DNA of 64,000 nt from Streptomyces tardus (GTDB lineage Bacteria; Actinomycetota; Actinomycetes; Streptomycetales; Streptomycetaceae): positions 665,189 through 729,188 of the forward strand of contig NZ_JAELVF020000001.1 in NCBI RefSeq assembly GCF_018101125.2, given 5' to 3'. The notes under the pieces were generated by a model. The model worked only from the letters and a program-made list of their open reading frames with translations, was not told the DNA's origin and searched no databases. Below, piece by piece: positions 34,743 to 47,647 of the stretch (position 1 is the first letter of the stretch; the number at the start of each line of letters is the position of its first letter). A program made the position numbers and the translations under genes.

Positions 34743-36788
34743 CTACTTGAGCATGCCGGCCAGCACCGCCGGCTCGGCCGTGGGAGCGTCGCAGACGAAG
34801 TGCCGGCACACGTACGCGCCCGCACGACCGCCGACCAGCGGACGATCCGCCAGCAGTGGCACGCCCTCGGTGCCCACCTCCCCCGCCGCGACCGCGGCGC
34901 CCGGAGCGGTGGACAGCAGCGCGGCGCGGTGCAGCGCCGCCCGGCCCGGGTCGCCCTCGGGCCCGACGATCGCGATCTCGCGCGGGCCGTCCAGCGCCGC
35001 CTCGGCGACCGACAGCCCCCAGCCGACGAACCGCGGCGCCCGCGGGCCGAGCGCCTTGACCATGCCCAGGCCCCGCTCCGCCGCCTCGCGGTGCCTGCTG
35101 CTCCCGGTGTACGAGGCGTAGGCCAGCAGCGCGCCGACCGCGGCGCTCCAACCCGAGGGCGCCGCACCGTCGGTGGGGTCCTGCGGGCGGCGGATCAGCT
35201 CCTCGGCGTCGTCGGCGGTGTCGTAGAACGTGCCGTCCGGCGCCACGAACCGCTGGAGCACCGTCTCCAGCAGCACCCCGGTCAGATCGAGCCAGGGCGT
35301 CTCGCCGGTTACCGCGTACAGCGTGAGCAGCCCCTCGGCGGTGCTGCCGTAGTCCTCCAGCACGCCGACGCTCTCGCCCGCCAGGCCGTCCCTGGAGGTG
35401 CGCGCCAGCCGGCCGCGCGAGTCCAGATGGATGCCGACCAGCAGATCGGCCGCGCCCGTCGCCGCCTCGATCAGATCCGGCCGGTCGAAGTACGCGCCGA
35501 CTTCCGCCAGCGCGGCCACCACCAGTCCGTTCCACGCGGCGACGACCTTGTCGTCCCGGCCCGGACGCGGACGCTCCTCCCGCGCCGCGTACAGCCGCTC
35601 GCGCACCGAGGCCAGCCGCTCCCCCTCCAACTCCGGTGCACCCACGGGCCGTTGGGGGCGCTGCAACACCGAGGCGCCTTCTTCGAAAGTGCCCTCCTCG
35701 GTCACACCGAAGTACGCGGCTGCGGCTGCGCCGTCCTCCTCGCCGAGCACCTCGCGCAACTGCTCGGGAGTCCAGGCGTAGAACGCGCCCTCCTTGTGGT
35801 GACCGTCCCCGGCGCCGGGGACGGCACTGTCCGCGTCCAGCGCGGAGGCGAACCCGCCCTCGTTGGTGCGCAGTTCACGCACCAGGAAGTCGGCCGTCTC
35901 CAGCGCGACCCGCCGCGCCGACTCCGCCCGGGTCGTACGCCACAGATGCGCGTACAGGCGGCAGAGCAGCGCGTTGTCGAAGATCATCTTCTCGAAGTGC
36001 GGAACCTTCCACCGGGCGTCCACCGAGTAGCGGGAGAAACCACCGCCGAGCTGGTCGTAGATACCGCCCCGGGCCATCACGTCGCACGTCGACTGCACCA
36101 TCTGCAACGCACCCTGCGAACCGGTCCGGGCATAGTGCCGCAGCAGGAACTCCAGCGCCATCGACGGCGGGAACTTCGGCGCACCGCCGAAACCGCCGTA
36201 CATCGCGTCGAACTCCTTGGTCAGCCCCAGCAGCGCGGCACTCATGTCCGCCGCGCCGGGCAGCTCCGGCGTGCCCTCGCCGTACTTGATGCGCCGCCCG
36301 GCCAGCTCGCGCGCGATCTGCCCCGCCGTGTCGTCCACCTCGCCGCGGCGCTCCTCCCACGCGGCCTGCACGCCCTCCAGCACCTCCTGGAAGGACGGGA
36401 CCCCGTGCCGGGCGGTGGGCGGGAAGTAGGTGCCGAAGTAGAACGGCTCGCCGGTCGGGGTGGCGAACACCGTCATCGGCCAGCCGCCCTGCCCGGTCGC
36501 CGCCTGCACCGCCTCCATGTAGACGGCGTCGACGTCCGGACGCTCCTCGCGGTCGACCTTGATGTTGACGAAGTACTCGTTCATCAACGCGGCCGTTTCC
36601 GCGTCCTCGAACGACTCGCGCGCCATCACATGACACCAGTGGCAGCTGCTGTAGCCCACGCTCAACAGCACCGGCACATCACGCCGTCGCGCCTCCGCGA
36701 ACGCCTCCGGCGACCAGGGCCACCAGTCCACCGGATTGTCCGCGTGCTGAAGCAGATAAGGCGAGGTCGCATCGGCCAAGCGGTTCAT
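34743..36788 (-). CDS. DUF255 thioredoxin-fold / six-hairpin protein (YyaL type)
   Basis: 681 residues. The N-terminal thioredoxin-like domain holds [20 protein letters not shown], with a CxxC pair, and [20 protein letters not shown]. After residue 180 comes a six-hairpin glycosidase-like barrel ([56 protein letters not shown]). This is the Spermatogenesis-associated 20/YyaL family. Its substrate is not established. The 3' end is followed by a 17-base near-repeat of its own terminal codons at 34720, so a short duplication occurred at the stop. Confidence 0.9.
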   Translation of the reverse strand: MNRLADATSPYLLQHADNPVDWWPWSPEAFAEARRRDVPVLLSVGYSSCHWCHVMARESFEDAETAALMNEYFVNIKVDREERPDVDAVYMEAVQAATGQGGWPMTVFATPTGEPFYFGTYFPPTARHGVPSFQEVLEGVQAAWEERRGEVDDTAGQIARELAGRRIKYGEGTPELPGAADMSAALLGLTKEFDAMYGGFGGAPKFPPSMALEFLLRHYARTGSQGALQMVQSTCDVMARGGIYDQLGGGFSRYSVDARWKVPHFEKMIFDNALLCRLYAHLWRTTRAESARRVALETADFLVRELRTNEGGFASALDADSAVPGAGDGHHKEGAFYAWTPEQLREVLGEEDGAAAAAYFGVTEEGTFEEGASVLQRPQRPVGAPELEGERLASVRERLYAAREERPRPGRDDKVVAAWNGLVVAALAEVGAYFDRPDLIEAATGAADLLVGIHLDSRGRLARTSRDGLAGESVGVLEDYGSTAEGLLTLYAVTGETPWLDLTGVLLETVLQRFVAPDGTFYDTADDAEELIRRPQDPTDGAAPSGWSAAVGALLAYASYTGSSRHREAAERGLGMVKALGPRAPRFVGWGLSVAEAALDGPREIAIVGPEGDPGRAALHRAALLSTAPGAAVAAGEVGTEGVPLLADRPLVGGRAGAYVCRHFVCDAPTAEPAVLAGMLK

Positions 36789-36984
36789 GCCGCCCAGCCT
36801 CTCACAGCGCTCGAACCCACCGAGGAAGCCCGCCGAGCCCGCTCACTCCGCCGAAATGCCCCCACCCGTTACTGCGTGGTGGGGTGAGTCCTTCCCGCCC
36901 GATCCGGGCAGCCCGGCACCCTCGGAACAGTAGGCTTGACGCAGCAGCGCCGGACCTGCCGAGACCTCTCGAAGGAGGTACACC

Positions 36985-37551
36985 ATGACCGCCGAGATGG
37001 TGGCGCCCGCGTGGATGCACACACAGATCAGCGCGGAGCAGTACGACTCCTGGTCCGAGGAGCAGTGCGCCGGCATCGAGATCGTGGACGGGATGGTCGT
37101 CGTGAGCCCGAGCGCCTCCAAGCGGCACAACCGGCTGGCCCGCATCCTGGCCAACGCCCTGGACACCGCCGCGGGCCAGGACTGGAACGCGGACACAGAC
37201 TTCGACGTCCGCCTACAGGACGTTCCCCTCACCAACCGCCGCCCGGACGTCACCGTCTACCGGGCGGAAACCATCGACCTCACGCCCACCCGCCCCGAGC
37301 ACGTACTCCTGGTCGTCGAGGTGGTGTCGCCCGGCTCTGAGACCACCGACCGGATCGTGAAGGTGGACCAGTACGCCAAGGCCGGCATCCCCTTCTACTG
37401 GCGCATCGAGCAGGCCGCCACCGGCGTTCCGATCGTCTACACCTACGTCCTCGACCCCGCCACCAAGGCTTACCGGGACGGCGAGATGTTCACCGGCGCG
37501 ATCAAGACTGCCGCTCCGTTCCCCGTCACTGTCGACCTGGGCACCGTCTGA
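36985..37551 (+). CDS. Uma2-family (DUF820) restriction-endonuclease-like protein
   Basis: 188 residues. PD-(D/E)xK-type features: CAGIEIVDGMVVVSPSASKR early, RLQDVPLTNRRPDVTVYRAE in the middle with the Pro-Asp pair, and LLVVEVVSPGSETTDRIVKV with the Glu-x-Val core and a downstream Lys, then YAKAGIPFYWRIEQ. Streptomycetes carry many Uma2 genes of unknown role, often clonally expanded. Good ribosome-binding site (gaaggaggt). It is followed directly by an unrelated remnant on the other strand. Confidence 0.9.
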   Translation: MTAEMVAPAWMHTQISAEQYDSWSEEQCAGIEIVDGMVVVSPSASKRHNRLARILANALDTAAGQDWNADTDFDVRLQDVPLTNRRPDVTVYRAETIDLTPTRPEHVLLVVEVVSPGSETTDRIVKVDQYAKAGIPFYWRIEQAATGVPIVYTYVLDPATKAYRDGEMFTGAIKTAAPFPVTVDLGTV

Positions 37552-37840
37552 CAGCGCCAGAAGATCCCTCATGACGAAACACAGGGGAAAGCGCAGATGG
37601 GGTGCGCTCAGGCTTGCGGCTGAACAGTTTGAGCATTTGCAGAGCGACCTGGATCTCCTGGACCGCACTGGTGCGGTCGTCGTCACTTGCGTGGAAGTGC
37701 ATGGTCTTGTTACGGATCTTTCGAACCCGGTCCATGCGTTCGGCGAAGCTCTGCTGCGGAAACTGCCAACCTGTTGCCTGCCAAACGTCATCCCGCTTGA
37801 GCAAGCTGATGTAGTTGTCGGTTCCCGCATACGCGCCCAC
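37526..37840 (-). pseudogene. C-terminal remnant with HEPN-like motif
   Basis: The frame reads AGTDNYISLLKRDDVWQATG, then WQFPQQSFAERMDRVRKIRN, KTMHFHASDDD, and QEIQVALQMLKLF. The RNKTMHF stretch resembles the R-x4-6-H motif of HEPN domains. A stop lies a few codons upstream (in the frame near 37890) and there is no natural N-terminal domain, so this is the tail of a larger gene. Two GTG codons near 37840 could start a short product, but that seems unlikely. It overlaps the end of the Uma2 gene by 26 bases. A lower GC content than the neighbours hints at transfer. Confidence 0.5.
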
Positions 37841-38018
37841 CCCTTTGTGTGCCCCCGGTTGACCGCACGGTCACGGCAGGCGGGAGCTGGACCCGTGGGT
37901 GGCCACCACCGATCAATGGCAGCTGACAAGGCGTCAAATCGAGACGAACCGAAGCATGGTGCTGCTCGCCGGCCCCGACGGGCGCGCGGCGGTGCGCGGC
38001 GGTGCGCGGAGTCGGCGG

Positions 38019-39236
38019 TCATCGGACGCCGAAATCGGGCAGGACGAGGGCCGAATGGGCCGAGTGGGGTTGCGGTGACGGCGCGCTGCTCAGATCGCGC
38101 AGGCGTTCGTTGCGCTGCGCGAGGGCGCGGGCCGTGGTCGGGAAGAGGAGGGCGCCGCCCTTGCCGACGAGGTCCTGGTTCCGGGTCACGAAGTCGCGGG
38201 TGGTTCTCTCGTGAGCGGCGAATCCCGCCGCGTGCTCGCGGCCGGCCAGCGAGCCCGCGAGCACGTAGGCGCTGACGAGGGCCAGGCTCGTGCCCTGGCC
38301 GGTGAGGAACGAGGGAGCGTGGGCGGCGTCGCCCAGCAGCGCGACCCTGCCGCTGCTCCAGCGGGGCATGCGGATCTGGCCCACCGCGTCGAAGAACACG
38401 TCGTCAGCGTCGCGGAGGGCGGTGAGCATGTCCTCGACCGGGGGCCCGGCGTCGGCGAAGACTTCGGCGAGCAGCCGGCGCGCGGCTTCGCGTCCGCCGA
38501 AGGCGTCGGAGGGCGGCACCGGCCGGGCGAAGTTCAGGAAGGCGTGAACCTCGTCCTCGTCCCCCACGGCGTAGAGGGCCGCGGCCCTGCCCGGGGTGTT
38601 CCACATCAGCGTTTCGTGGGAGAGGCCGAGCGTGTTGCGCATGGTGAACACGGCGAAACAGTGGCCGAGGTACCGCTGGAACCGTTCCTCCGGCCCGAAC
38701 TGCAGCTCCCGGGTGGCCGAGTGCATACCGTCCGCCCCGAACACCATGTCGAAGGTACGGCTGCCGCCGGCGCGGAAGGTGACGTCGACTCCGTGGTCGC
38801 CCTGGTCGAGGGTCTCGACGGAGTCGTCGAAGCGGAACTCCACGTCGTCCCGTACGGCCGTCCAGAGAGCGTGGGCGAGGTCGCCGCGCCGTATCTCCAG
38901 GTCGCGACCGGCCGCCCCGCCGGTGACGGCGTGGGGGTGGAGCGAGGCCGCTTCACTGCCGTCGCCGTTCAGGAAGGTGAGGCGGCGCAGGTCGATGTGC
39001 TGCTCCCGGAGCCGCGGGAGGAGCCCCATCCGCTCGACGACGTCGAGTGCGGTGCCGCGCACGTCGACGGGGTAGCCGCCGCTGCGGAACGTACCGGACT
39101 TCTCCACGACCGTGACCGCGAAGCCGTGGCGGTTGAGCCAGAAGGCCAGGGCGGAGCCCGCGATGCCGGCTCCGGAGATCAGGACGTCGCGCCGAGGTGC
39201 GGAACGGGTGTGCGTCGGCCGGTCGATGTGGGTCAT
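38019..39236 (-). CDS. FAD-dependent aromatic-type monooxygenase
   Basis: 405 residues from ATG 39236. The Rossmann start is DVLISGAGIAGSALAFWLNR (GxGxxG), the middle DG motif lies in FDMVFGADGMHSATRELQF, and the second FAD motif is SGRVALLGDAAHAPSFLTGQ with GTSLALVSAYVLAGSL. This is the group A flavin monooxygenase (PHBH/TetX-like) family. Its start overlaps the stop of the MFS gene (ATGA), so both come from one transcript. A drug-inactivating or tailoring role is possible but cannot be told from sequence. Confidence 0.92.
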   Translation of the reverse strand: MTHIDRPTHTRSAPRRDVLISGAGIAGSALAFWLNRHGFAVTVVEKSGTFRSGGYPVDVRGTALDVVERMGLLPRLREQHIDLRRLTFLNGDGSEAASLHPHAVTGGAAGRDLEIRRGDLAHALWTAVRDDVEFRFDDSVETLDQGDHGVDVTFRAGGSRTFDMVFGADGMHSATRELQFGPEERFQRYLGHCFAVFTMRNTLGLSHETLMWNTPGRAAALYAVGDEDEVHAFLNFARPVPPSDAFGGREAARRLLAEVFADAGPPVEDMLTALRDADDVFFDAVGQIRMPRWSSGRVALLGDAAHAPSFLTGQGTSLALVSAYVLAGSLAGREHAAGFAAHERTTRDFVTRNQDLVGKGGALLFPTTARALAQRNERLRDLSSAPSPQPHSAHSALVLPDFGVR

Positions 39237-40630
39237 GCGGTGACTCCCTTGCGCAGAGTGCGAGTGACGAACAGGGCGAGCGATGTGACGACGCCGGCCA
39301 GGAGGAAACCGGTCACATAGGCCGATTCGGCCGCGACCCGCGTTCCGGAAGGGGTCGCCGAGGTGAGGAGGGCACCGGCGAGCTGGACGCCCACGGCGTA
39401 GCCGAGCACGCGGCTCACCAGGATCAGGCTGGTGGCGATGCCGGTGTCGCCCGCGTCGACGGCGGTGGCGGTGCTGGCCATCAGGGCCGTGACGCACAGG
39501 CCGTTGGCCAGCGCGATCAGCGCCTTGGCGACGACGAGATGCCAGATCTCGGTGTGCACGGCTGCCAGTGCCAGCAGCGAGACCGCCATCATGACGACGC
39601 CGGCGTTGACGACCGCCCGCGACCCGAACCGCCGGTCCCCCATCCCGCCGAGCGGCCCGGCCAGTGTCGCGGCGAGGGCGCCGGGCAGCAGCAGGAGGCC
39701 GATTTCGGTGGCGCCGGCACCGAACCCGTACCCGTCGCCGCGCTCGTCGAGCAGCTGGGGAACGAGGAAGACCGCCGCCGACGTGCCGAGGCAGATCACG
39801 AACGTCAGCACGCACGCCTTCCAGATCGCGGGCCGCGCCAGCATGCGCAGATCGATCATCGGTGCGGTCGCGCGTCGCTCGACGGACACCCATCCGGCGA
39901 CGAGGGCGGCCAGCAGCACGCCGAGGAAGCCGAACACCAGTGGCTGCGAGCCGGCTTCGGGCGCCAGCGCCAGCAGGAGCATGAGTGTGGCCAGTGCTCC
40001 GCTCAGGAGCAGCAGCCCCGGCCAGTCGATTCCGGCGTCGCGGGGCCGGCCGGGCGGGTCGGAGGGCATCAGCCGGTGCAGGAGCAACGTGGCGCCGGCC
40101 ACCGCGATCGTCGGCAGCGCGAACATCCAGTGCCTGGAGAGTGCTTCCGCCACCGGCCCGGCCGACAGCATGCCGACCATCGCGCCCCCGACGAAGAGCC
40201 CGCCGACAGCGCCGATGGCCACCTTCGACTGTCCCGCGGGGAGGTGTTTGCGCACCACGATGAAGGACAGGGGCAGCGCCCCCACCATCGCGCCCTGGAG
40301 CACCTGGCCGAGCAGCAGCACGGGCAGGTTGGGCGCCAGGGAGGACACCGTTCCGCCGACCACGACCACTGCCATCAGCCGGATCAGCACCTTCTTCCCC
40401 CCGTAGCGGTCACCGAACGAGCCCGCCAACGGCGTGACGAGCGCACCGGTGATCAGGAGCACGATGCTGAGCAGCGCCCCTTCGGACTGGCTCAGGTCCA
40501 ACTCGCGTTCCAGCAGCGGGATCGTCGGTGCCACCACCGATTCCAGTGCGCCGGTGGACAGCGCCAGAAAGCCGAGTGCTCCGATGGCGGCCCTGCCCGT
40601 GCCGGGTGGGTGAGCCTGGATCGTGGTCAT
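39233..40630 (-). CDS. MFS drug-type exporter (14-TM-like DHA family)
   Basis: 465 residues from ATG 40630. It has at least twelve hydrophobic segments, with ALGFLALSTGALESVVAPTI as the first and motif A GSFGDRYGGKKVLIR after helix 2. Motif C-like FVGGAMVGMLSAGPVAEAL follows helix 5. It belongs to the proton-driven multidrug efflux branch of the major facilitator superfamily. It is coupled by four bases to the monooxygenase gene. A two-component system lies 365 bases upstream on the same strand and may control it. Confidence 0.9.
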   Translation of the reverse strand: MTTIQAHPPGTGRAAIGALGFLALSTGALESVVAPTIPLLERELDLSQSEGALLSIVLLITGALVTPLAGSFGDRYGGKKVLIRLMAVVVVGGTVSSLAPNLPVLLLGQVLQGAMVGALPLSFIVVRKHLPAGQSKVAIGAVGGLFVGGAMVGMLSAGPVAEALSRHWMFALPTIAVAGATLLLHRLMPSDPPGRPRDAGIDWPGLLLLSGALATLMLLLALAPEAGSQPLVFGFLGVLLAALVAGWVSVERRATAPMIDLRMLARPAIWKACVLTFVICLGTSAAVFLVPQLLDERGDGYGFGAGATEIGLLLLPGALAATLAGPLGGMGDRRFGSRAVVNAGVVMMAVSLLALAAVHTEIWHLVVAKALIALANGLCVTALMASTATAVDAGDTGIATSLILVSRVLGYAVGVQLAGALLTSATPSGTRVAAESAYVTGFLLAGVVTSLALFVTRTLRKGVTA

Positions 40631-40995
40631 GAACGTCCTCTCCGTCCTTGCCGGGTGAGGGCCGTACGGAGGCCGTCGACCCAGCGGTCGCGGAACCGGC
40701 CGTCGTGACGGAACCCCTCGTCGTCGCGGTGGGTGCGCACCGGGTTCGCGGTTCGCCTCGCGCTGACGGAGTGAGGGTGCGGGAGCGGCAGAGCGCCGGG
40801 CGTCGTACCGGGGAGCCAACGTGGGCGTGCTACCCCGGTAGGGGGTGGGGGAGAGGCCGAGCGCACGCGATCCGCGGGGCGCCCCAGCCGGGAGAGCACC
40901 GCACCTCCTCCACTCCCGCGGAGAGGCCGGGACGGCGGGACGGCGCGGACGGGCGATCCCCGCCGCGCCGGACGGGCCGGACGGGCCGGGGCTGC
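40631..40995. other. Gap between response regulator and MFS gene
   Basis: 365 bases with no convincing gene. A short inverted motif (ctaccccggtag) lies at 40831-40842, in an otherwise GC-rich stretch. A promoter for the MFS-monooxygenase pair should be here. Confidence 0.45.
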
Positions 40996-41670
40996 CTACT
41001 CGCCCGGGGTCACCAGTCCGGACTCGTACGCGAAGACCACCGCCTGGGCGCGGTCGCGCAGATCGAGTTTGGTGAGCACGCGGCTGACGTGTGTCTTCAC
41101 CGTCTGCTCGGCCAGTACGAAGGTCTGGGCGATCTCGGTGTTGGACAGGCCGCGGGCGACCAGGGTGAGGACCTCGGTCTCGCGTTCCGTCAGGCCCTTG
41201 AGCCGCAGCGCGGGCCTGCTCCGTGCCGAGGGCCGCTGCCTGGCGAAGTCAGCGATGAGCCGGCGCGTGACGGAGGGGGCGAGCAGCGCGTCACCGGCGG
41301 CGACGACGCGTACCGCCGCGATGAGGTCGGCGGGCGGCGCGTCCTTGAGCAGGAAGCCGCTCGCTCCGGCCCGCAGCGCCTCGTACACGTAGTCGTCGAC
41401 GTCGAACGTGGTGAGCATCAGCACTCGCGGTCGGTGTGTCACGGCCGGGGCGGGTGCGAGCAGTTGGCGCGCGGCCTCCAGACCGTCCATGCCGGGCATC
41501 CGCACGTCCAGCAGCACGACGTCCGGGTGGGTGCGCCGACTCAGTTCGACGCCCTGGGCGCCGTCGGGGGCCTCGCCCACCACGTCGATGTCGCTCTGGG
41601 CGGCCAGCAGCGCGGCGAAGCCGGCCCGCACCATGGCCTGGTCGTCGACGATGATGATGCGCGTCGTCAC
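40996..41670 (-). CDS. NarL/LuxR-type response regulator
   Basis: 224 residues. Receiver: acidic pair in IIIVDDQAMVRAGF, Asp55 in VVLLDVRMPGMDG, Thr in MLTTFD, and Lys in GASGFLLKDAPP. The C-terminal LuxR helix-turn-helix is LTERETEVLTLVARGLSNTE, IAQTFVLAEQTVKTHVSRVL. All phosphorylation residues are intact. Its GTG start overlaps the stop of the histidine kinase (GTGA). The likely target is the MFS-monooxygenase pair just downstream. Confidence 0.95.
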   Translation of the reverse strand: MTTRIIIVDDQAMVRAGFAALLAAQSDIDVVGEAPDGAQGVELSRRTHPDVVLLDVRMPGMDGLEAARQLLAPAPAVTHRPRVLMLTTFDVDDYVYEALRAGASGFLLKDAPPADLIAAVRVVAAGDALLAPSVTRRLIADFARQRPSARSRPALRLKGLTERETEVLTLVARGLSNTEIAQTFVLAEQTVKTHVSRVLTKLDLRDRAQAVVFAYESGLVTPGE

Positions 41671-42905
41671 GTGAAGTCCTTCTCTTTCAGAGGGAGTTGG
41701 GCGGCCACCCGAAATCCGCCGTCCGGGAGTGGTCCCGCGTCCAGAGTGCCGCCGGCAAGTCGCGTCCGCTCACGCATGCCGACGAGACCGTGCCCGGTCC
41801 CGCCCGCTTCGAGCGGCCCGGCGGGTGCCTGGGGCGGTGGCCCGTTGACGACCAGGACGGTGAGCAGTTCCCCGCCCCCGACGTCGGCGGGGTCCGACGC
41901 CGACACCGACACCTGCGTCGTGGCTCCCGGTGCGTGCCGCACGACGTTCGCGAGAGCCTCCTGGACGATCCGGTACGCCGTGAGCCCCACCGCTTCGGGC
42001 ACTTCGACCTCGCAGGGGGTGAACTCCACCGGTCCGCCCGCCCTGGCCGTCGCCTCCACCAGCTGCCCGATCCGGGTCAGGCCCGGCTGGGGCACCAGTT
42101 CGCCGGGCGCCTCCTCGCTCCGCAGCACACCGAGGAGACGTCGCATCTCCCCGAGCGACTCCCGCGCGGTCGTCGCGATGGACGTGAACTCCTCCCGCAC
42201 GTCCGGCCGCAGTGTCGGGAGACGGTACTCGGCCGTGTCCGCCTGCACCGTGATGACGGACATGTGGTGCGCCACCACGTCGTGCAACTCCCGGGCGATA
42301 CGGGCGCGTTCCTCCAGCAGCGTCCGCCGACCGCGCTCGGCCTCGCTGATCGTCTTCTGCTCGACCAGCCTGCGCTGCACCTCGTACCGTTCGCGCAGCG
42401 CCACGGCAAGAACGAGTGCGACGCCGCTGAGGACAGCGAGCAGGGTGCCGTTGCTGTTCGCGCCCTCGGGCACGGCGAACTCCAGGCCGACGAACGCGAC
42501 CGCCGTCAGCGACCACACCAGCAGCAGCGTCCGGCGCCGCTCGCGCAGGCCCAGGGCGAGGCAGAGACCCACGTACCCGACGATCTGCATCGGCGTGAAC
42601 GGCCACAGCAACCGATCCGGGAAGTCGGCCACGAGCAGGACCAACGCTCCGGCCACATCGGCCGCGAGGATCACGCACCAGGACCACAGCGGGCGGACGA
42701 CAGCGAGCAGCAGCGGTGCCACCTGCGCGACGGCCAGGACGCCGGCGACATCGGCGCCCAGGCCGTAGTCCGCGGTGAGGACCACGACGGTGGTGGGGAG
42801 CAGGGCGACGCTCAGCACGAACGCCACGCCCCAGGGCAGCAGTCGCACCCACTGGCGCGACGCTTCCGCGAACAGCGCGCGCGGGCGTTCCTTCACCGCA
42901 AGCAT
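41667..42905 (-). CDS. Sensor histidine kinase (HisKA_3)
   Basis: 412 residues from ATG 42905. Five or six N-terminal membrane helices (residues about 20-170) with short loops, so it probably senses within or at the membrane. The dimerisation helix contains EERARIARELHDVVAHHMSV with phospho-acceptor His208. The ATPase has AYRIVQEALANVVRHAPGAT (N box) and GHGLVGMRERTRLAGG (G box). It pairs with the NarL-type regulator by a four-base overlap. Confidence 0.93.
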   Translation of the reverse strand: MLAVKERPRALFAEASRQWVRLLPWGVAFVLSVALLPTTVVVLTADYGLGADVAGVLAVAQVAPLLLAVVRPLWSWCVILAADVAGALVLLVADFPDRLLWPFTPMQIVGYVGLCLALGLRERRRTLLLVWSLTAVAFVGLEFAVPEGANSNGTLLAVLSGVALVLAVALRERYEVQRRLVEQKTISEAERGRRTLLEERARIARELHDVVAHHMSVITVQADTAEYRLPTLRPDVREEFTSIATTARESLGEMRRLLGVLRSEEAPGELVPQPGLTRIGQLVEATARAGGPVEFTPCEVEVPEAVGLTAYRIVQEALANVVRHAPGATTQVSVSASDPADVGGGELLTVLVVNGPPPQAPAGPLEAGGTGHGLVGMRERTRLAGGTLDAGPLPDGGFRVAAQLPLKEKDFT

Positions 42906-43735
42906 GGGCTCCACCTCCGTGTGGGCGACGAGTCGGCGTCGGCGAACGCGAACGCGCCTGCGTCGGCTGGAAGCTGACGCCACCGTAGCCAGCGGGCGCA
43001 GCCGCTGCCAGGCCGGCCCGGACGGTACGCGCAGAACGCGAGCCCGCTGCCGTTCCCACGGCGTTCGGGCCGCCGCCGTCCGGCGCGGAGCAGCCGGGCC
43101 CGGAGGGTGTGCCGTGGCCGGCTTCGTTGACGGCTTCGCGGACGGGACGCCGTCGCGGCCGAGCGGCTCGTACGGGCGGGTGCGGCACGTGCATCGCGAC
43201 GGGACGGGGCCGGGACCGGGACGGAAACGGGACGGGCCGGGCGGGACGGGGTTGGGTTCTCCCGCGGGGGGCGGCGGACCGTTGCGGGTTGACGAGAGCG
43301 AAATTCTGCCGGCGCATTTCCTTTTGCACGATCGAACCAATTCGGGGAGTTCCGAGGGGGTGATGGTTGGAGGTTCGACCAGAGGGTGGTGCGGGTGTGT
43401 GGGCGGTCTTGACGGTGGGGCGGGTGCGGCCTAGGTTCGGGCCGACCGGTTCATGAGCTGCCGAAGGAGGCGACGTCGGATGAACACCCTCTCCGACCTG
43501 CACCGCCTCGCGCAGCAGACCGCCTGGGTTCCGGGCCGCGTCGCGCACGGCCACTAGCCGCGCGACGCCTTCTGCTCTGCCCGTACGCGGCCCTGCCTCT
43601 TCCGTTCTCCGTCATCGCCCGCGGCCTGTCGTCGCGCGCCGACGCGTGTCCGGGCCGCGCCGCCGAAACAGAAATCTGCTTTTGAATGGCGACTAGAATA
43701 TTCCGTACGAGCGCACTCCGAAATGAGGATCTGCG
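42906..43735. other. Divergent intergenic region upstream of xdhA
   Basis: 830 bases between the kinase start and xdhA. The first half is GC-rich and shows no gene. The second half is AT-richer in places (43305-43345 and 43671-43700), which suits promoters for both directions. A 25-codon ORF lies at 43480-43557. The ribosome-binding site of xdhA (gagga) is at 43725-43729. Confidence 0.5.
43480..43557 (+). CDS. Small upstream ORF, 25 aa
   Basis: ATG 43480 follows gaaggaggcgacgtcgg, a strong ribosome-binding site. The peptide is MNTLSDLHRLAQQTAWVPGR followed by VAHGH. It ends 178 bases before xdhA. It could be a leader peptide, a small protein or chance. Its good translation signal is the only support. 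Confidence 0.35.
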   Translation: MNTLSDLHRLAQQTAWVPGRVAHGH

Positions 43736-45231
43736 ATGGTAGCGGCCCGGATCACGGTCAATGGGAAAGAGACACCGCTTTCCCCTTCCGCACCGCATGT
43801 GACGGCTCTCGATTTCCTGCGGGACCGCGGCCTCACCGGGAGCAAGGAGGGCTGCGCCGAGGGCGAGTGCGGGGCCTGTTCGATCATGGTGGCCCGCCCG
43901 GGGACGGACAAGCCGACGGACTGGGTGCCGATCAACGCCTGCCTGGTTCCGGCCGCGGCGCTGGACGGCCAGGAGGTCGTCACCTCGGAGGGTCTCGCCA
44001 CGGCCGGTGAGGCCGGCGCCCCGCCCGAACTGCACCCGGTGCAGCGGGAGATGGCGATGCGCGGCGGCTCCCAGTGCGGCTACTGCACGCCGGGTTTCGT
44101 GTGCAGCATGGCCGCGGAGTACTACCGCCCCGGCCGGTGCGCGCACGCGCAGCCGGATGGCGAGGACGTTCAGGGTGACGAGCCGGCCGTCGACGGCGAG
44201 CACGGCCCGAACGGTTTCGATCTGCACGCGCTGAGCGGCAACCTCTGCCGCTGCACCGGCTACCGGCCGATCCGCGACGCCGCGTTCGCCGTCGGCGCCC
44301 CGGAGGAGGACGATCCGCTGGCCCGGCGCCGCGAGCAGGCGCCCCCGGAGCCCGTCGCCACCGAGTACGCCCGGGACGGCAGTGCGTTCCTGCGGCCCGC
44401 CGGCCTCCCCGAGGCGCTGCGGCTGCTGCGCGAGCGGCCCGAGGCGGTGGTGGTCGCCGGCAGCACCGACTGGGGCGTGGAGGTCAACATCCGCGCGCGC
44501 CGGGCCGAGTGCGTGGTGGCGATCGACCGGCTGCCGGAGATGCGCGAGATGCGCGTGGAGGCCGACCACGTCGAGATCGGGGCGGCGCTGACGCTGACCG
44601 AGATCGAGCGCCGGCTGGAGGGCACCGTCGACGGCAGCGTACCGCTGCTCGCGAAGCTGTTCCCGCAGTTCGCGTCCCGGCTGATCCGCAACGGCGCGAC
44701 GCTCGGCGGCAATCTGGGCACCGGTTCCCCCATCGGCGACAGCCCTCCGGTGCTGCTCGCGCTGGAGGCCTCGCTGGTGCTCAGCGACGCCGACGGGGAG
44801 CGCGTGGTTCCGCTGGCGGAGTACTTCACCGGTTACCGGCAGAGTGTGCGCCGGCCGGACGAGTTGATCCGCGCGGTGCGGATCCCGCTGCCGCTGTCCC
44901 CGGTGACCGCGTTCCACAAGATCGCCAAGCGTCGCTTCGACGACATCTCCAGCGTGGCGGTCGCCGTCGCGCTGGAGATCGAGGACGGGGTCGTACGTCG
45001 CGCACGCATCGGTCTGGGCGGTGTGGCCGCCACTCCGATCCGCGCGCTGGCCGCCGAGGCGGCGCTGGAGGGCGAGCGGTGGACGGCCGCGACCGTCGAG
45101 TCCGCAGCCGAGATCCTCGGATCACAGGGGACCCCGATGAGCGATCACCGCGCCAGCGCGGAGTACCGGGCCGCGATGCTCGGCCAGAGCCTGCGGAAGC
45201 TGTACGCACAGACCAACGAGGCGGTGCCGTC

Positions 45232-45235
<4 letters not shown>
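43736..45235 (+). CDS. xdhA: Xanthine dehydrogenase small subunit (2x[2Fe-2S] + FAD)
   Basis: 499 residues. The plant-type cluster is EGCAEGECGACSIMV (Cys40, 45, 48) with a later Cys in INACLVP. The second cluster is GGSQCGYCTPGFVCSM and GNLCRCTGYRPIRDAA. The FAD domain follows with VVVAGSTDWGVEVN and FASRLIRNGATLGGNLGTGS. A Gly/Asp-rich insert of about 25 residues lies between the two halves of the second cluster, common in actinobacteria. It passes electrons from the molybdenum site to NAD. Its stop overlaps the start of xdhB (ATGA). Confidence 0.95.
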
Positions 45236-47646
<2,411 letters not shown>

Positions 47647-47647
47647 C

